This document shows, piece after piece, positions 56,215 through 64,000 of a stretch of DNA of 64,000 bases (positions are counted from its first letter, which is position 1; the number at the start of each line of letters is the position of its first letter). The notes under the pieces are model-generated. The model was not told the origin of the DNA and ran no database searches. It saw only the letters and a program-made list of their open reading frames with translations. The DNA comes from Thermostichus lividus PCC 6715 (GTDB lineage Bacteria; Cyanobacteriota; Cyanobacteriia; Thermosynechococcales; Thermosynechococcaceae), in the NCBI RefSeq assembly GCF_002754935.1, contig NZ_CP018092.1, forward strand, positions 620,001 through 684,000, given 5' to 3'. The position numbers were made by a program, and so were the translations under genes.

Positions 56215-57405
56215 TTATCCACTGACCGCCGCAGTAGCAAAGCGAATTTTCAAGTAGTCTGCCTCCATTTTGGCGCCAACTGGCTGCATGGCGGCTAATC
56301 CCTGCGGTAGCACCATATTACGCCGATGGTTACCAATGCGAATACTTAACTCGTCAGCAGTTTTATTCAGTTCGATTTTTTCCTTAGGGATCCCGGGTAA
56401 ATAGAGTTCGAGGCTGTACTGGCCATCACTGGGCACCACCCGAATTGTTTGCTCTTGGTAATAGACTTGGGCAGGGTCTTCATCGGCGTAGAGCGTTTCC
56501 TTAAGACGCTTCAGGGCAGCCAGACCACAGAGTTCCTCGGCAAACAGGGGCACTTCTTTGACCGGTAGGGGTCGGAAATTGTCGTGAATTTCTTGGCGGT
56601 ACTGCTGCTGCGTCTCTTTCCAGCGGCTAAAAAAGGGATCGCTGACTGTTTCTGGTAAGATGCGGTTAGCGACCACCAAATCTGTGGCCACATTGTACAA
56701 GCTCAAGTAAGCATGAGCGCGTAGGGACTCCTTAAGAACCATTTTTTCAGGATTTGTGACCAGCCGTACCGAGGTTTGGGTGTTGTCGGTGAGGACTTTT
56801 TCGAGGGCTTCAATTTGTTCATAGAACTCGTAAGGTGCATCCATCACCGCCTGATCCGGTAGCGAAAAGCCCACCAAGGGCTTGAAAATTGGCTCCACAA
56901 TGGGGCGCAAGGCCACCGACATCCGCTGCAAGGGTTTATAAAAGCGGCGCATATACCAGCCGCTCACCTCAGGCAAACTCAACAGCCGCAGTGCCGTTCC
57001 CGTGGGTGCCGAATCAATAATCAGGACATCGTACTGACCCTCGTCATAGTGCCGCTTCATCCGTACGAGGGCAAAAATTTCATCCATCCCCGGCAAGATG
57101 GCGAGTTCTTCGGCCTGTATCCCCTCTAGCCCCCGTGCCTGCAACACTTGGGTAATGTAGCGCTTTACTGCTCCCCAGTTATCCTCCAGCTCCATCAAGG
57201 CATCTAACTCTGCCCCCCAGAGGTTCTCGGCCACAGGAGCAGGCACATGCCCCAACTCTAGGTCAAAGCTATCGGCTAGGGAGTGAGCCGGATCCGTACT
57301 GAGAACAAGGGTTTTGTACCCCAACTCAGCACAGCGTAACCCCGTCGCTGCTGCGACTGAGGTCTTACCAACGCCACCTTTACCCGTCATTAAAATTACG
57401 CGCAT
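56215..57405 (-). CDS. ArsA/GET3-family ATPase
   Basis: 396 residues. Starts [22 protein letters not shown] (deviant Walker A with the two Lys), then [31 protein letters not shown] and VANRILPE. The C-terminal 80 residues form an alpha-crystallin-like beta domain ([45 protein letters not shown]), typical of cyanobacterial GET3-like proteins. Single ATPase copy, so GET3-like protein targeting is more likely than arsenite efflux. ATG 57405 begins at the Walker A block. The longer frame overlaps rsmD. Confidence 0.9.
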   Translation of the reverse strand: MRVILMTGKGGVGKTSVAAATGLRCAELGYKTLVLSTDPAHSLADSFDLELGHVPAPVAENLWGAELDALMELEDNWGAVKRYITQVLQARGLEGIQAEELAILPGMDEIFALVRMKRHYDEGQYDVLIIDSAPTGTALRLLSLPEVSGWYMRRFYKPLQRMSVALRPIVEPIFKPLVGFSLPDQAVMDAPYEFYEQIEALEKVLTDNTQTSVRLVTNPEKMVLKESLRAHAYLSLYNVATDLVVANRILPETVSDPFFSRWKETQQQYRQEIHDNFRPLPVKEVPLFAEELCGLAALKRLKETLYADEDPAQVYYQEQTIRVVPSDGQYSLELYLPGIPKEKIELNKTADELSIRIGNHRRNMVLPQGLAAMQPVGAKMEADYLKIRFATAAVSG

Positions 57406-57421
57406 GAAAAGGCTCTCACCG

Positions 57422-57466
57422 TGACATACTCCCGAACTCATGCTAGCGCATAGAGTGCGGGCTTCT
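57422..57466. repeat. TGACATACTCCC hairpin between rsmD and the ArsA gene
   Basis: TGACATACTCCCG-AACTC ... GAGTGCGGG, stem CCCG-CTC/GAG-CGGG. Same 12-mer as at 14421 and 31980. It sits after the rsmD stop, upstream of the ArsA/GET3 gene, so it may separate their transcripts. Confidence 0.5.
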
Positions 57467-57479
57467 CGGCGGGTTGTAG

Positions 57480-58061
57480 CTAATGGCGCTGTGGACAGGA
57501 CTGTTGAGGGTTGCCTGCCTGCAGTAAGATCAGCATCGTGCTGCCGTAGGTTTTCAGTCGGTGCTGCTGCCAGCCAATCTGGGCGATCGCCCCTAAATCT
57601 GGTGGGTCTTTGGTGCGGCACTCTACCGCTATTTCGCCCCCCACAGTTAAGCGCTGTTGCTGCCAAAGAAGCTCCAACACTGGTAAATAGAGGTTGCTGT
57701 TGTAGGGAGGGTCAAAGTAAATGAAGTCAAACTCGGGGAGAGGGAGGTGCTGAAGTTTTTGGCGAACATCCCCACGCAGAATCAAGGTTTGTTGTTCTGG
57801 CTGCGCAACGGCGCTCCAATTCTGGCGGATCACTTGGCACGCTGCGGCTGACTGTTCAATGGCCACTACCCACTGTGCACCGCGAATTAGTGCCTCTGCC
57901 CCCATCGCTCCGGTTCCGGCACACAAATCTAGCCACCGACAATGTTGAATGCGCCCCTGCCAAATATTAAAAACCGCTTGGCGTACCTTAGCACTAGTGG
58001 GGCGAGTGGTGTGACCGGTAATCGTTTTGAGCGATCGCTGACCGGAGATACGTAGGGGCAT
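57480..58061 (-). CDS. rsmD: 16S rRNA (guanine966-N2)-methyltransferase RsmD
   Basis: 193 residues. [14 protein letters not shown] start, [18 protein letters not shown] site [20 protein letters not shown], and catalytic [15 protein letters not shown] (DPPY, N2-guanine class). Methylates 16S rRNA in the 30S head. ATG 58061 chosen over an in-frame start at 58079. Confidence 0.93.
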   Translation of the reverse strand: MPLRISGQRSLKTITGHTTRPTSAKVRQAVFNIWQGRIQHCRWLDLCAGTGAMGAEALIRGAQWVVAIEQSAAACQVIRQNWSAVAQPEQQTLILRGDVRQKLQHLPLPEFDFIYFDPPYNSNLYLPVLELLWQQQRLTVGGEIAVECRTKDPPDLGAIAQIGWQQHRLKTYGSTMLILLQAGNPQQSCPQRH

Positions 58062-58093
58062 AAAACCAACGGCAAGCATTCAACGGCAAAATA

Positions 58094-58136
58094 AAAAGTC
58101 TCGGGAGTCTTGCCGTGTTTCGACCCCGAGACTTTT
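58094..58136. terminator. Strong terminator after the ferritin gene
   Basis: AAAAGTCTCGGG (58094-58105) pairs perfectly with CCCGAGACTTTT (58125-58136). On the minus strand the stem is followed by TATTTT, so it should end the feo-ferritin operon before rsmD. Confidence 0.85.
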
Positions 58137-58233
58137 GTTTGCGAATCACTCCTCACTAAGTAAAGACTAACCCACACTTTTGTAGAGGGATAAGCAGCAC
58201 ATGACACTTTTGCAAGCGGCACGTTGCTTTGCC

Positions 58234-58752
58234 TCACAGTTGGGCTGAGGAAGCGACTTTTGATTGAGAGAGTTGGCCAATTTCTTTATCAATGAAGAAT
58301 AACCCTTGGCCTTCGGTGCCGATCAGCTCAATTTTGTCGAGAATACTCTTAAAGAGGAACTCTTCCTGATGTTGCTCCGCTACATACCACTGCAAAAATT
58401 GCAAAGTGGCATAGTCAGGTTCTGTGTTTGCAAGATGAACTAGCTCATTGATTTTATGGGTCACAAATTGTTCGTGCGCATAAACCTTTGTGAACATTTC
58501 CTTAAGCGAATTGAATTCGTGTGGTGGGGCTTCCATGCCGCCCAAAATGGCAAGGGCACCCGTTTCATGCATGTAGTTGAGCAACCGCCGCATATGTGCC
58601 ATTTCTTCGTCAGCATGGGCACTTAAAAAGGTAGCGCAGCCCTCAAGGCTTTTGTAAGCGCACCAGGAACTCATTTGCAGGTATAGATGTGCCGAAGCAA
58701 TTTCTAGGTTAATTTGCTCGTTCAGGCGGTTGATCATTGCAGTTGATAGCAT
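58234..58752 (-). CDS. Bacterial non-heme ferritin
   Basis: 172-residue four-helix ferritin. Ferroxidase ligands are visible in NLEIASAHLYLQMSSWC, HADEEMAHMRRLL, and LQWYVAEQHQEEFLFKSIL. No haem-ligand Met typical of bacterioferritin. Stores Fe3+ in a 24-mer shell. ATG 58752 follows GGAGAAG, and the start overlaps the 3' end of feoC by 44 bases. Last gene of the feoA-feoB-feoC-ferritin operon, an unusual link of uptake and storage. Confidence 0.93.
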   Translation of the reverse strand: MLSTAMINRLNEQINLEIASAHLYLQMSSWCAYKSLEGCATFLSAHADEEMAHMRRLLNYMHETGALAILGGMEAPPHEFNSLKEMFTKVYAHEQFVTHKINELVHLANTEPDYATLQFLQWYVAEQHQEEFLFKSILDKIELIGTEGQGLFFIDKEIGQLSQSKVASSAQL

Positions 58753-58966
58753 TGGTACTTCTCCACTGGTATAGGTCAAGGTCTGTAGAGTGGCACTGGT
58801 GACAGCCACCACAACGGGGAGCCGCTAGTTTTTCCAGCCGTCCTTTGCGAATTAACTGAACTAGGAGAGGCTCTAGGACAGCGGGAGACTTGTCAAAGTG
58901 GGTGGCCAACTGCGCCATGGAAACCACGTGATGCTCTTTGATGTAGGACTGTACTTGCAACAACAC
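58709..58966 (-). CDS. feoC: FeoC-like winged-helix protein
   Basis: About 85 residues. LQVQSYIKEHHVVSMAQLATHFDKSPAVLEPLLVQLIRKGRLEKL is a winged helix; then a cysteine cluster CGGCHQC close to DLYQW, as in FeoC. It may sense iron or oxygen through these Cys and control FeoB. GTG start at 58966, 22 bases after the feoB stop. The last 14 or so residues overlap the ferritin gene and are atypical, so the true end could be altered. Confidence 0.75.
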   Translation of the reverse strand: MLLQVQSYIKEHHVVSMAQLATHFDKSPAVLEPLLVQLIRKGRLEKLAAPRCGGCHQCHSTDLDLYQWRSTNAINCNDQPPERAN

Positions 58967-58988
58967 AATTAAGCCTCCGCTGAAGTAG

Positions 58989-61295
58989 TCAAACCTCTGT
59001 TGAGGGCTGTCGCCGCCAAGGCTGGGCATCGCCCTTGCGTTTGAGCATCCAGAGCACCCCCGTCATCACCAGTGCCAGCCCCACCAGCCATGACACAGAA
59101 AAATATGGATGCTTAGACAATGTCATCAGCTGGTAGTAGGCGGTGGCCACCCAGTAGGCTAAGCCGGTTGTCCAACCAGCAACAAAGACAGTCCAGCCCA
59201 AGTTGGTTTCGCGATAAACCGCCGCAGTGGCAGAAACGCAGGGGAAGTAGAGCAATACAAACAAGAGGAAGGCAATGGCAGCGGTGGGGCTGTCAAAGCG
59301 CTTTGCCATTTGACCAAAGACGGTGTAGTTTACGCCTTGGACGTCTGCGGCAGCTTCTGGGTTGTCTGCCTCTTCTAAGACATTGAATTGCAAGGGGTCA
59401 AAAATTTGCCCCGGTAGCTCTGCTAGGTTTTTGGGGATGCTGGCAACCGCTTCTTTGAGGCCACCTAACAGGGAAAAGGGTGGCTCTGGCTCTAGTTCAG
59501 TGGCATTAACTATGGCCTCTTGCCGGGCTAGCTCGGTGTAGAGGGCATCCATGGTGCCTACCATCACTTCTTTGGCAAAAACACCGGTAAAGAGTCCTAC
59601 CGTTGCTGGCCAGTTCTCTTGTTGGATGCCCATGGGGCTAAAAACTGGCGTAATTTGCCGACTAAAGGCACTCAGAATCGAATTGCTGCTATCTTGCTGA
59701 CCAAAACTGCCATCGATGCCTACGGAGTTGAGCAGCCCCAAAATTACAACTAGCGCTACAATCATCTTGCCCGCCCGAGTAATAAAGACTTTCAGGCGAT
59801 CCCACGCCCGCAGTAGTACACCTTTGAGGGTCGGCAAGTGGTAAGGGGGTAGCTCCATCACAAACGGGGCAATGTCTCCTTGGAAAAGGGTGTGCTTCAT
59901 AACAACGCCAGTAAACATGGCGGCAGCCATACCAAACACGTAAAGTAGAAAGACGAGATTCTGGCCGTTACGGGGAAAGAAAGCAGCCACAAAAAGGGCA
60001 TAAACTGGCAAGCGCGCCCCACAGGACATAAACGGATTCATCATAATGGTCATGAGGCGATCGCGTCGGTTTTCTAGGGTACGGGTGGCCATAATCCCAG
60101 GGATATTGCAGCCAAAGGAGACCATCATGGGTACAAAGGACTTCCCTGGCAACCCCAAAATGCGCATCAGCCGATCCATCACAAAAGCAGCCCGCGCGAG
60201 ATAGCCGGAGTCCTCCAAAAAGGTGAGGAAAATAAACAGCAAGCCAATTTGGGGAATAAAGGTAGAAGTTGTCTGAATGCCGCCACCAATCCCATCGGCA
60301 ATTAGCCCAATGAGCCACCCAGGGGCACGTAGATCTTGCAGGATTTGGGCTGGCCAGCCGACAACTAAGGTGCCGACGGCAGTATCAAAAAAGTCAATGA
60401 ATGCACCGCCGACATTGATCGCTACCAGAAAGACGAGATACATCACAACTAAAAAGATGGGAATTCCCAGCCAGCGATTGAGCACAATTTGGTCGATGCG
60501 ATCGGAAACGCTGGTGTAAGAGCGCTTGCTTTTTGTGTAAACGCTCGTTAGCAGCTGTTCAATCCATCTGTAGCGACTGTCGGCAATGAGTAAATCAATA
60601 TCTTCCCCAAGGGTTTGGTGGATGTTGCGCCGCCACTCCCGTAAGCGTGGTACTTGATCTTCAGGAACTGCCTCCGTGTATTGGAGCCACGCTAAGGCTT
60701 GGCCACGATGGCTAATTCCCTGTGCCAATAAATCGGCGATCGCCTCCTCAATGACCGCAGGGTGAGGTGGATAGGCCTGTGGCCTAGGAGGCTGACAGGC
60801 TGCTGAGCGAATGGCTGTGCGCAATGTGGTAAACTGGCGTTTCTCCTTGGCACAAAACGGCAAAACAGGCACCCCCAAGCGCTCTGCAAGAGCAGCAGGA
60901 TCAATAATTCCCCCCTGCGCCGTCGCCACATCCATCATATTGAGCACCAAAATCAGGGGTACCCCCATATCCAGAAGTTGGCTAGTGAGGTACAAATTCC
61001 GCTCTAAGTTGCTTGCATCTAAGATATTCACCACCAAGGTGTAGTGATCCTGAAGCAGGAAATCCCGTGCCACCCGCTCGTCGAGACTACTGCCGCCCTC
61101 AGAGGCATCTAGGGTATAGATCCCCGGCAAGTCAACCACCGCAACGATCAAATCCCCATCGCGATATTGCCCATCTTTACGCTCTACCGTCACCCCTGGC
61201 CAGTTCCCCACCCGTTGGTTTGCACCCGTCAGGCCGTTAAAAACCGTTGTCTTGCCGCAGTTAGGGTTACCGATCAGAGCAATGGTGATTTTCAT
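58989..61295 (-). CDS. feoB: Ferrous iron transporter FeoB
   Basis: 768 residues. N-terminal G domain: G1 GNPNCGKTTVFN, G2 VGNWPGVTVE, G3 DLPGIYTL and G4 LNMMDVA. The membrane domain has Gate motifs (SFGCNIPGIMATRTLENRRDRLMTIMMNPFMSCGARLPVY) and a C-terminal permease half with PCVSATAAVYRE. Imports Fe2+ across the inner membrane, powered or gated by GTP. Fifteen bases after feoA, same operon. Confidence 0.97.
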   Translation of the reverse strand: MKITIALIGNPNCGKTTVFNGLTGANQRVGNWPGVTVERKDGQYRDGDLIVAVVDLPGIYTLDASEGGSSLDERVARDFLLQDHYTLVVNILDASNLERNLYLTSQLLDMGVPLILVLNMMDVATAQGGIIDPAALAERLGVPVLPFCAKEKRQFTTLRTAIRSAACQPPRPQAYPPHPAVIEEAIADLLAQGISHRGQALAWLQYTEAVPEDQVPRLREWRRNIHQTLGEDIDLLIADSRYRWIEQLLTSVYTKSKRSYTSVSDRIDQIVLNRWLGIPIFLVVMYLVFLVAINVGGAFIDFFDTAVGTLVVGWPAQILQDLRAPGWLIGLIADGIGGGIQTTSTFIPQIGLLFIFLTFLEDSGYLARAAFVMDRLMRILGLPGKSFVPMMVSFGCNIPGIMATRTLENRRDRLMTIMMNPFMSCGARLPVYALFVAAFFPRNGQNLVFLLYVFGMAAAMFTGVVMKHTLFQGDIAPFVMELPPYHLPTLKGVLLRAWDRLKVFITRAGKMIVALVVILGLLNSVGIDGSFGQQDSSNSILSAFSRQITPVFSPMGIQQENWPATVGLFTGVFAKEVMVGTMDALYTELARQEAIVNATELEPEPPFSLLGGLKEAVASIPKNLAELPGQIFDPLQFNVLEEADNPEAAADVQGVNYTVFGQMAKRFDSPTAAIAFLLFVLLYFPCVSATAAVYRETNLGWTVFVAGWTTGLAYWVATAYYQLMTLSKHPYFSVSWLVGLALVMTGVLWMLKRKGDAQPWRRQPSTEV

Positions 61296-61309
61296 AGCAC
61301 TGTCTTTTC

Positions 61310-61780
61310 CTAAATCTCACACACTTGGAGTGCATCGGCTTCCTCTTTACGGAGGCTCAGATGAAATTGCCGCACCCGAATATCGGTTGGGTCTCCCAAA
61401 GGTGCATGGCGGACAATCTCAAGCTCAGTGCCCGGCGTTAATCCCATTGAGAGTAGTTTGCGTTTGTAAAATGTGGCGGTTGGGGCATAGCCCACCACCC
61501 GCAGGCGTGCACCCACAGGGGCAGTGCGTAAACTGATGTGCCCCGATTCACCCCGAAGCGGTGAAACAACGACAGATTGAGCCAGTTCGCAGTTCAAGCA
61601 GAACCGCTGCTGATCTAAAGAAATGATCGCTGAGCCTTGGGGTGTTCGCTGTATAACAGAGACGATAGCTCCCGGTGTTAAGCCCATGCCAAACAGTTGC
61701 TGCGGATTGTCACAGGTCAATTCGACAATGCGGTAGCGATCGCCCACCTGTGCGTCTGCCAGCGTCATCTTGCTAGCCAT
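61310..61780 (-). CDS. feoA: FeoA, tandem SH3-like domains
   Basis: 156 residues holding two FeoA domains: about 3-78 (MTLADAQVGDRYRIVELTC...QQLFGMGLTPGAIVSVIQRTPQGSAIIS) and 85-156 (LRTAPVGARLRVVGYAPTATFYKRKLLSMGLTPGTELEIVRHAPLGDPTDIRVRQFHLSLRKEEADAL). Single-domain FeoA is more usual in enterobacteria. ATG 61780 is the likely start. A weak Fur-box-like site is about 100 bases upstream. Confidence 0.9.
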   Translation of the reverse strand: MASKMTLADAQVGDRYRIVELTCDNPQQLFGMGLTPGAIVSVIQRTPQGSAIISLDQQRFCLNCELAQSVVVSPLRGESGHISLRTAPVGARLRVVGYAPTATFYKRKLLSMGLTPGTELEIVRHAPLGDPTDIRVRQFHLSLRKEEADALQVCEI

Positions 61781-61876
61781 TAGTCTTCTTTTGCAGGGCG
61801 CATCGCCGATGTAGATAAAAGGTTGCCAATTTGATGCTGACATCTTGCATTTGTGAGATGTGTGCGAGGAACTTAT

Positions 61877-61891
61877 TGATTATTTTTCTCA
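61877..61891 (-). promoter_or_regulatory. Possible Fur box upstream of feoA
   Basis: Minus strand TGAGAAA-A-ATAATCA matches the 7-1-7 Fur pattern TGATAAT-N-ATTATCA at 11 of 14 positions. Position, about 100 bases before feoA, suits iron repression. AT-rich DNA gives chance matches, so this is tentative. Confidence 0.35.
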
Positions 61892-62001
61892 GTATATTGA
61901 TCACCTTGCTCAACGACAACCCGTTTAACGAAGATTTCATTATCGTGGAGATTACTCTACTCGTTAAGCTACAGTCACGTCCAAACCAGTGAACTGGTGC
62001 T

Positions 62002-62978
62002 ATGCCCTACTCCCGGATTACCTATAGTCCTGCGTTTACCCTTGTGCCTACCTATGAATGTTTTAATCGTTGCACCTACTGCAACTTTCGCCGTGATATT
62101 GGTACGAGCGGCTGGTTGAGTCTGGCGGCAGCGGCGGATCAGTTGGCGCGCTTGAGTCCGCATCACGTCTGTGAAATCCTCATTCTCAGTGGCGAAGTTG
62201 CCCCCAATAGTCCACAGCGCAGCAAGTGGGTGCAGCATCTTTACGATTTAGCTGCGCTGGCCCTAGACTATGGCTTTTTGCCCCATACCAATGCCGGGCC
62301 TTTAACTCGTGCGGAAATGGGCTATCTAAAGCAAGTGAATGTCTCCATGGGGTTAATGTTGGAGCAACTCACCCCAAACTGCTACAAACGGTGCATCGCC
62401 ACGCTCCTAGTAAGGTTCCTGAATTGCGCTATGCCCAACTAGAGCAGGCGGGGGAGCTTGGCATTCCCTTTACAACAGGCGTACTGCTGGGCATTGGTGA
62501 AGATCCTGAGGATTCGCAGGACTCCCTTGCTGCGATTGCTAAGTGTCATCAGCGCTGGGGTCACATTCAAGAGGTGATTTTGCAACCCCATCGCCCTGGC
62601 CAGCAGCAGCAGGAGGCCTTGCCCTCCTTTGATGTCGCTCAACTACCGCAGGTGGTTCAATGGGCGCGATCGCTCCTGCCTGAGGATATTACCCTGCAAA
62701 TTCCTGCCAACTTAGTCACCCATCCTGAGGTGTTGCGAGCCTGTTTAGCATTTGGTGCACGGGATTTAGGGGGGATTGTCCCCCTTGATCATGTGAATCC
62801 AGACTATCCCCACAGGGATTTAGGGGCGCTCAAAGCACAGCTTCGGGGATGGGGCTGGCAGCTAGTTCCGCGCTTACCGATTTACCCCCAATATATTCCT
62901 TGGCTTTCACCCGATCTCCAAGCACGGGTGAGAGAGGCACAAGAGCGATTCGACCTCTCACCTACTTTGGTAGGGTGA
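62002..62978 (+). CDS. cofG: 7,8-Didemethyl-8-hydroxy-5-deazariboflavin synthase subunit CofG (frameshifted)
   Basis: 325 residues after adding one base to the C4 run at 62372-62375, joining MLEQLTP to KLLQTVHRHAPSKVPELRYAQLEQAGELGIPFTTG. Radical-SAM CxxxCxxC cluster in YECFNRCTYCNF. Further CofG-like motifs: ILSGEVAP, FTTGVLLGIGED, LDHVNPDYPH. With CofH (not in window) it makes the deazaflavin F0, used in cyanobacteria as a photolyase antenna. Converges with the MscS gene, overlapping by 17 bases. Confidence 0.88.
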
Positions 62979-64000
62979 CCCGAAAGCCCGGGGGCTGGTA
63001 GTCATCCCCAAGGTAATTGCTGGGCATGGTACTGGTGTTGCCATCCCGTAGGGCTAAATAGCTGGGGGACATAATCTCGATTCCCGCTTCGTTACAGACA
63101 TCTTGCAAGTGTTCGTGGAGTTCTGAGAGGATCCACGGCACCCGCGGCCAATCTTGGGTATAGACGTTGAGTTGATAGCTGATGTGAAAGTCGTTGAGGG
63201 CGGTTTGCCAGACAAAGGGAGCCGGATCAGCTAAAATACCAGTGGTGCGCCGCCCCGCCTCAATCATCGCCGCATAGACATCGCGCCAGGGAACATCATA
63301 GCCAAGGGTAATGGTGGTTTGCAAAATCAAGGGGCGGTCTAGCTCGCGAATGGCTACGGATAGGTTGGTGACGTTGCTATTGAGCAGCGAGGAGTTGGGA
63401 ATCGTAACAACTTGGTTGTTGGGGCGACAGACACGGGTCACGAGCAAGGTTTTTTGGATAACAATTCCTTGAACATCGCCAATTTGAATCAGGTCTCCCT
63501 GCTGGAAGGCGCGAGTGTAAATGAGGATCACGCCCCCGACCACGTTGGCGATCGCCGAGGTGGAACCCAACGAAAATAGAATCCCTAAGAAGACAGAAAT
63601 GCCCCGAAATGCCGGAGAGTCGAACCCCGGCAAGTAGGGGAACACCACCACCGCCGCCATGGCCACAATTAAAATCAGCAGCAGGTTATAGGTAGGTTTC
63701 GCCCAGTCGGTATAAAACCCAGGAATGACCAAGCGGTCTGTTTCAATGGCGTAGAAAATGGCGCGAACGCCCTTGAGGATGTAATAGGTGATGGTAATAA
63801 TGACGGCGATCGCTACCAAATTTGGCAAATAGTTACCAATCCCGGTGAATACCAGTTCCAGAGAAAACAGAAAATGATTGAGAAAATTTTGGCCAAAGGC
63901 ACGGGTCCACGGAAATAAGTTAAAAACAAACGTTAGGTAAAGGTAGAGAATAAACAATAACAAAAAAAGCCGTGTGAATTGGAGAGCGCGCAGCAGCCAT
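62962..64000 (-). CDS. MscS-family mechanosensitive channel, 5' end beyond window
   Basis: At least 346 residues; the frame stays open to the window end (WLLRALQFTRLFL...). Several membrane helices, then the pore-lining TM3 region FLGILFSLGSTSAIANVVGGVILIYTRAFQQGDLIQIGDVQGIV and the beta domain NNQVVTIPNSSLLNSNVTNLS. A C-terminal alpha-beta domain follows (YQLNVYTQDWPRVPWILSELHEHLQDVCNEAGIEIMSP). Opens under membrane tension to release osmolytes. The true start is outside the window. A TTG at 63963 only marks an internal possibility. Confidence 0.9.
   Translation of the reverse strand, partial: WLLRALQFTRLFLLLFILYLYLTFVFNLFPWTRAFGQNFLNHFLFSLELVFTGIGNYLPNLVAIAVIITITYYILKGVRAIFYAIETDRLVIPGFYTDWAKPTYNLLLILIVAMAAVVVFPYLPGFDSPAFRGISVFLGILFSLGSTSAIANVVGGVILIYTRAFQQGDLIQIGDVQGIVIQKTLLVTRVCRPNNQVVTIPNSSLLNSNVTNLSVAIRELDRPLILQTTITLGYDVPWRDVYAAMIEAGRRTTGILADPAPFVWQTALNDFHISYQLNVYTQDWPRVPWILSELHEHLQDVCNEAGIEIMSPSYLALRDGNTSTMPSNYLGDDYQPPGFRVTLPK

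Noticed and set aside
56215-57405. Arsenite efflux ATPase
   Set aside because: Single ATPase domain with a small heat-shock-like C-terminal domain, and no arsB, arsR or arsD nearby. GET3-like is the better call.
1-64000. CRISPR array, prophage or defence island
   Set aside because: No spaced direct repeats, no cas genes, no phage structural genes and no restriction or abortive-infection cluster were seen. TnpB copies are transposon-borne.
1-64000. Group II introns, common in Thermosynechococcus genomes
   Set aside because: No intron-encoded reverse transcriptase/maturase and no domain V-like hairpin recognised.

Overview
The window comes from a cyanobacterium and most resembles the thermophilic Thermosynechococcus/Parathermosynechococcus lineage. 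It carries psbA (photosystem II D1), apcD (phycobilisome terminal emitter), phosphoribulokinase, SqdX, a Ycf37-like protein, a plastid-lipid-associated (fibrillin) protein and several cyanobacteria-specific DUF families. The octamer GCGATCGC (HIP1, typical of cyanobacteria) recurs throughout. The deduced PEP carboxylase has 1011 residues, the length known for Thermosynechococcus vulcanus. The lineage is an inference from remembered sequences, not a search.

Layout. 0.2-1.4 kb: small cyanobacterial proteins. 1.45-4.3 kb: two IS200/IS605-type elements that carry tnpB but no tnpA, one frameshifted and one intact, ending just upstream of apcD and proB. 6.0-6.8 kb: IS1 and IS110 relics. 7.0-10.3 kb: Ycf37-like protein, tRNA-Ser(GGA), cobH-cobL. 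10.3-14.1 kb: pentapeptide protein, SagB-like oxidoreductase with an Rrf2 regulator, FHA protein, rplU-rpmA. 14.15-15.55 kb: an IS605 graveyard with structured non-coding DNA. 15.6-23.8 kb: smpB, fibrillin, sqdX, an MFS symporter, folP, an IS605 relic, dxs, and a decayed amine oxidase. 23.8-31.5 kb, all minus strand: ppc, a DUF3352 protein, prk, hicB, hemY, a DUF2811 protein. 31.5-32.05 kb: non-coding, with clustered DnaA boxes (oriC candidate). 32.06-45.1 kb, all minus strand: amino-acid-type binding protein, ilvH, SDR, beta-helix protein, psbA, ClC, a Gld-type ABC operon, M50-CBS protease, Usp. 45.3-54.2 kb: DUF3110 protein, glycosyltransferase, the folD-crtE-PAP2 cluster, DUF3119/DUF3086/plsY/sbcC-like. 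54.2-64 kb: a 45-residue membrane protein, FHA-TM protein, ABC ATPase, ArsA/GET3, rsmD, the feoA-feoB-feoC-ferritin iron operon, cofG and an MscS channel cut by the window edge.

Two themes cross the window. First, at least twelve genes are each broken by single-base insertions or deletions, nearly all in mononucleotide runs. Reversing them restores full-length proteins, including GGPP synthase, cobL and cofG. This looks like uncorrected sequencing error rather than gene decay. I report these genes as full-length loci and give the break point. Second, short hairpins matching the ends of the IS605 elements are scattered between genes, often directly after stop codons where they may serve as terminators.

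I found no CRISPR array, prophage or clear multi-gene defence island. The best candidates for something new are the possible replication origin, the dispersed IS605-end hairpins with their structured non-coding block, and a perfect CRP-type operator in a divergent promoter region.
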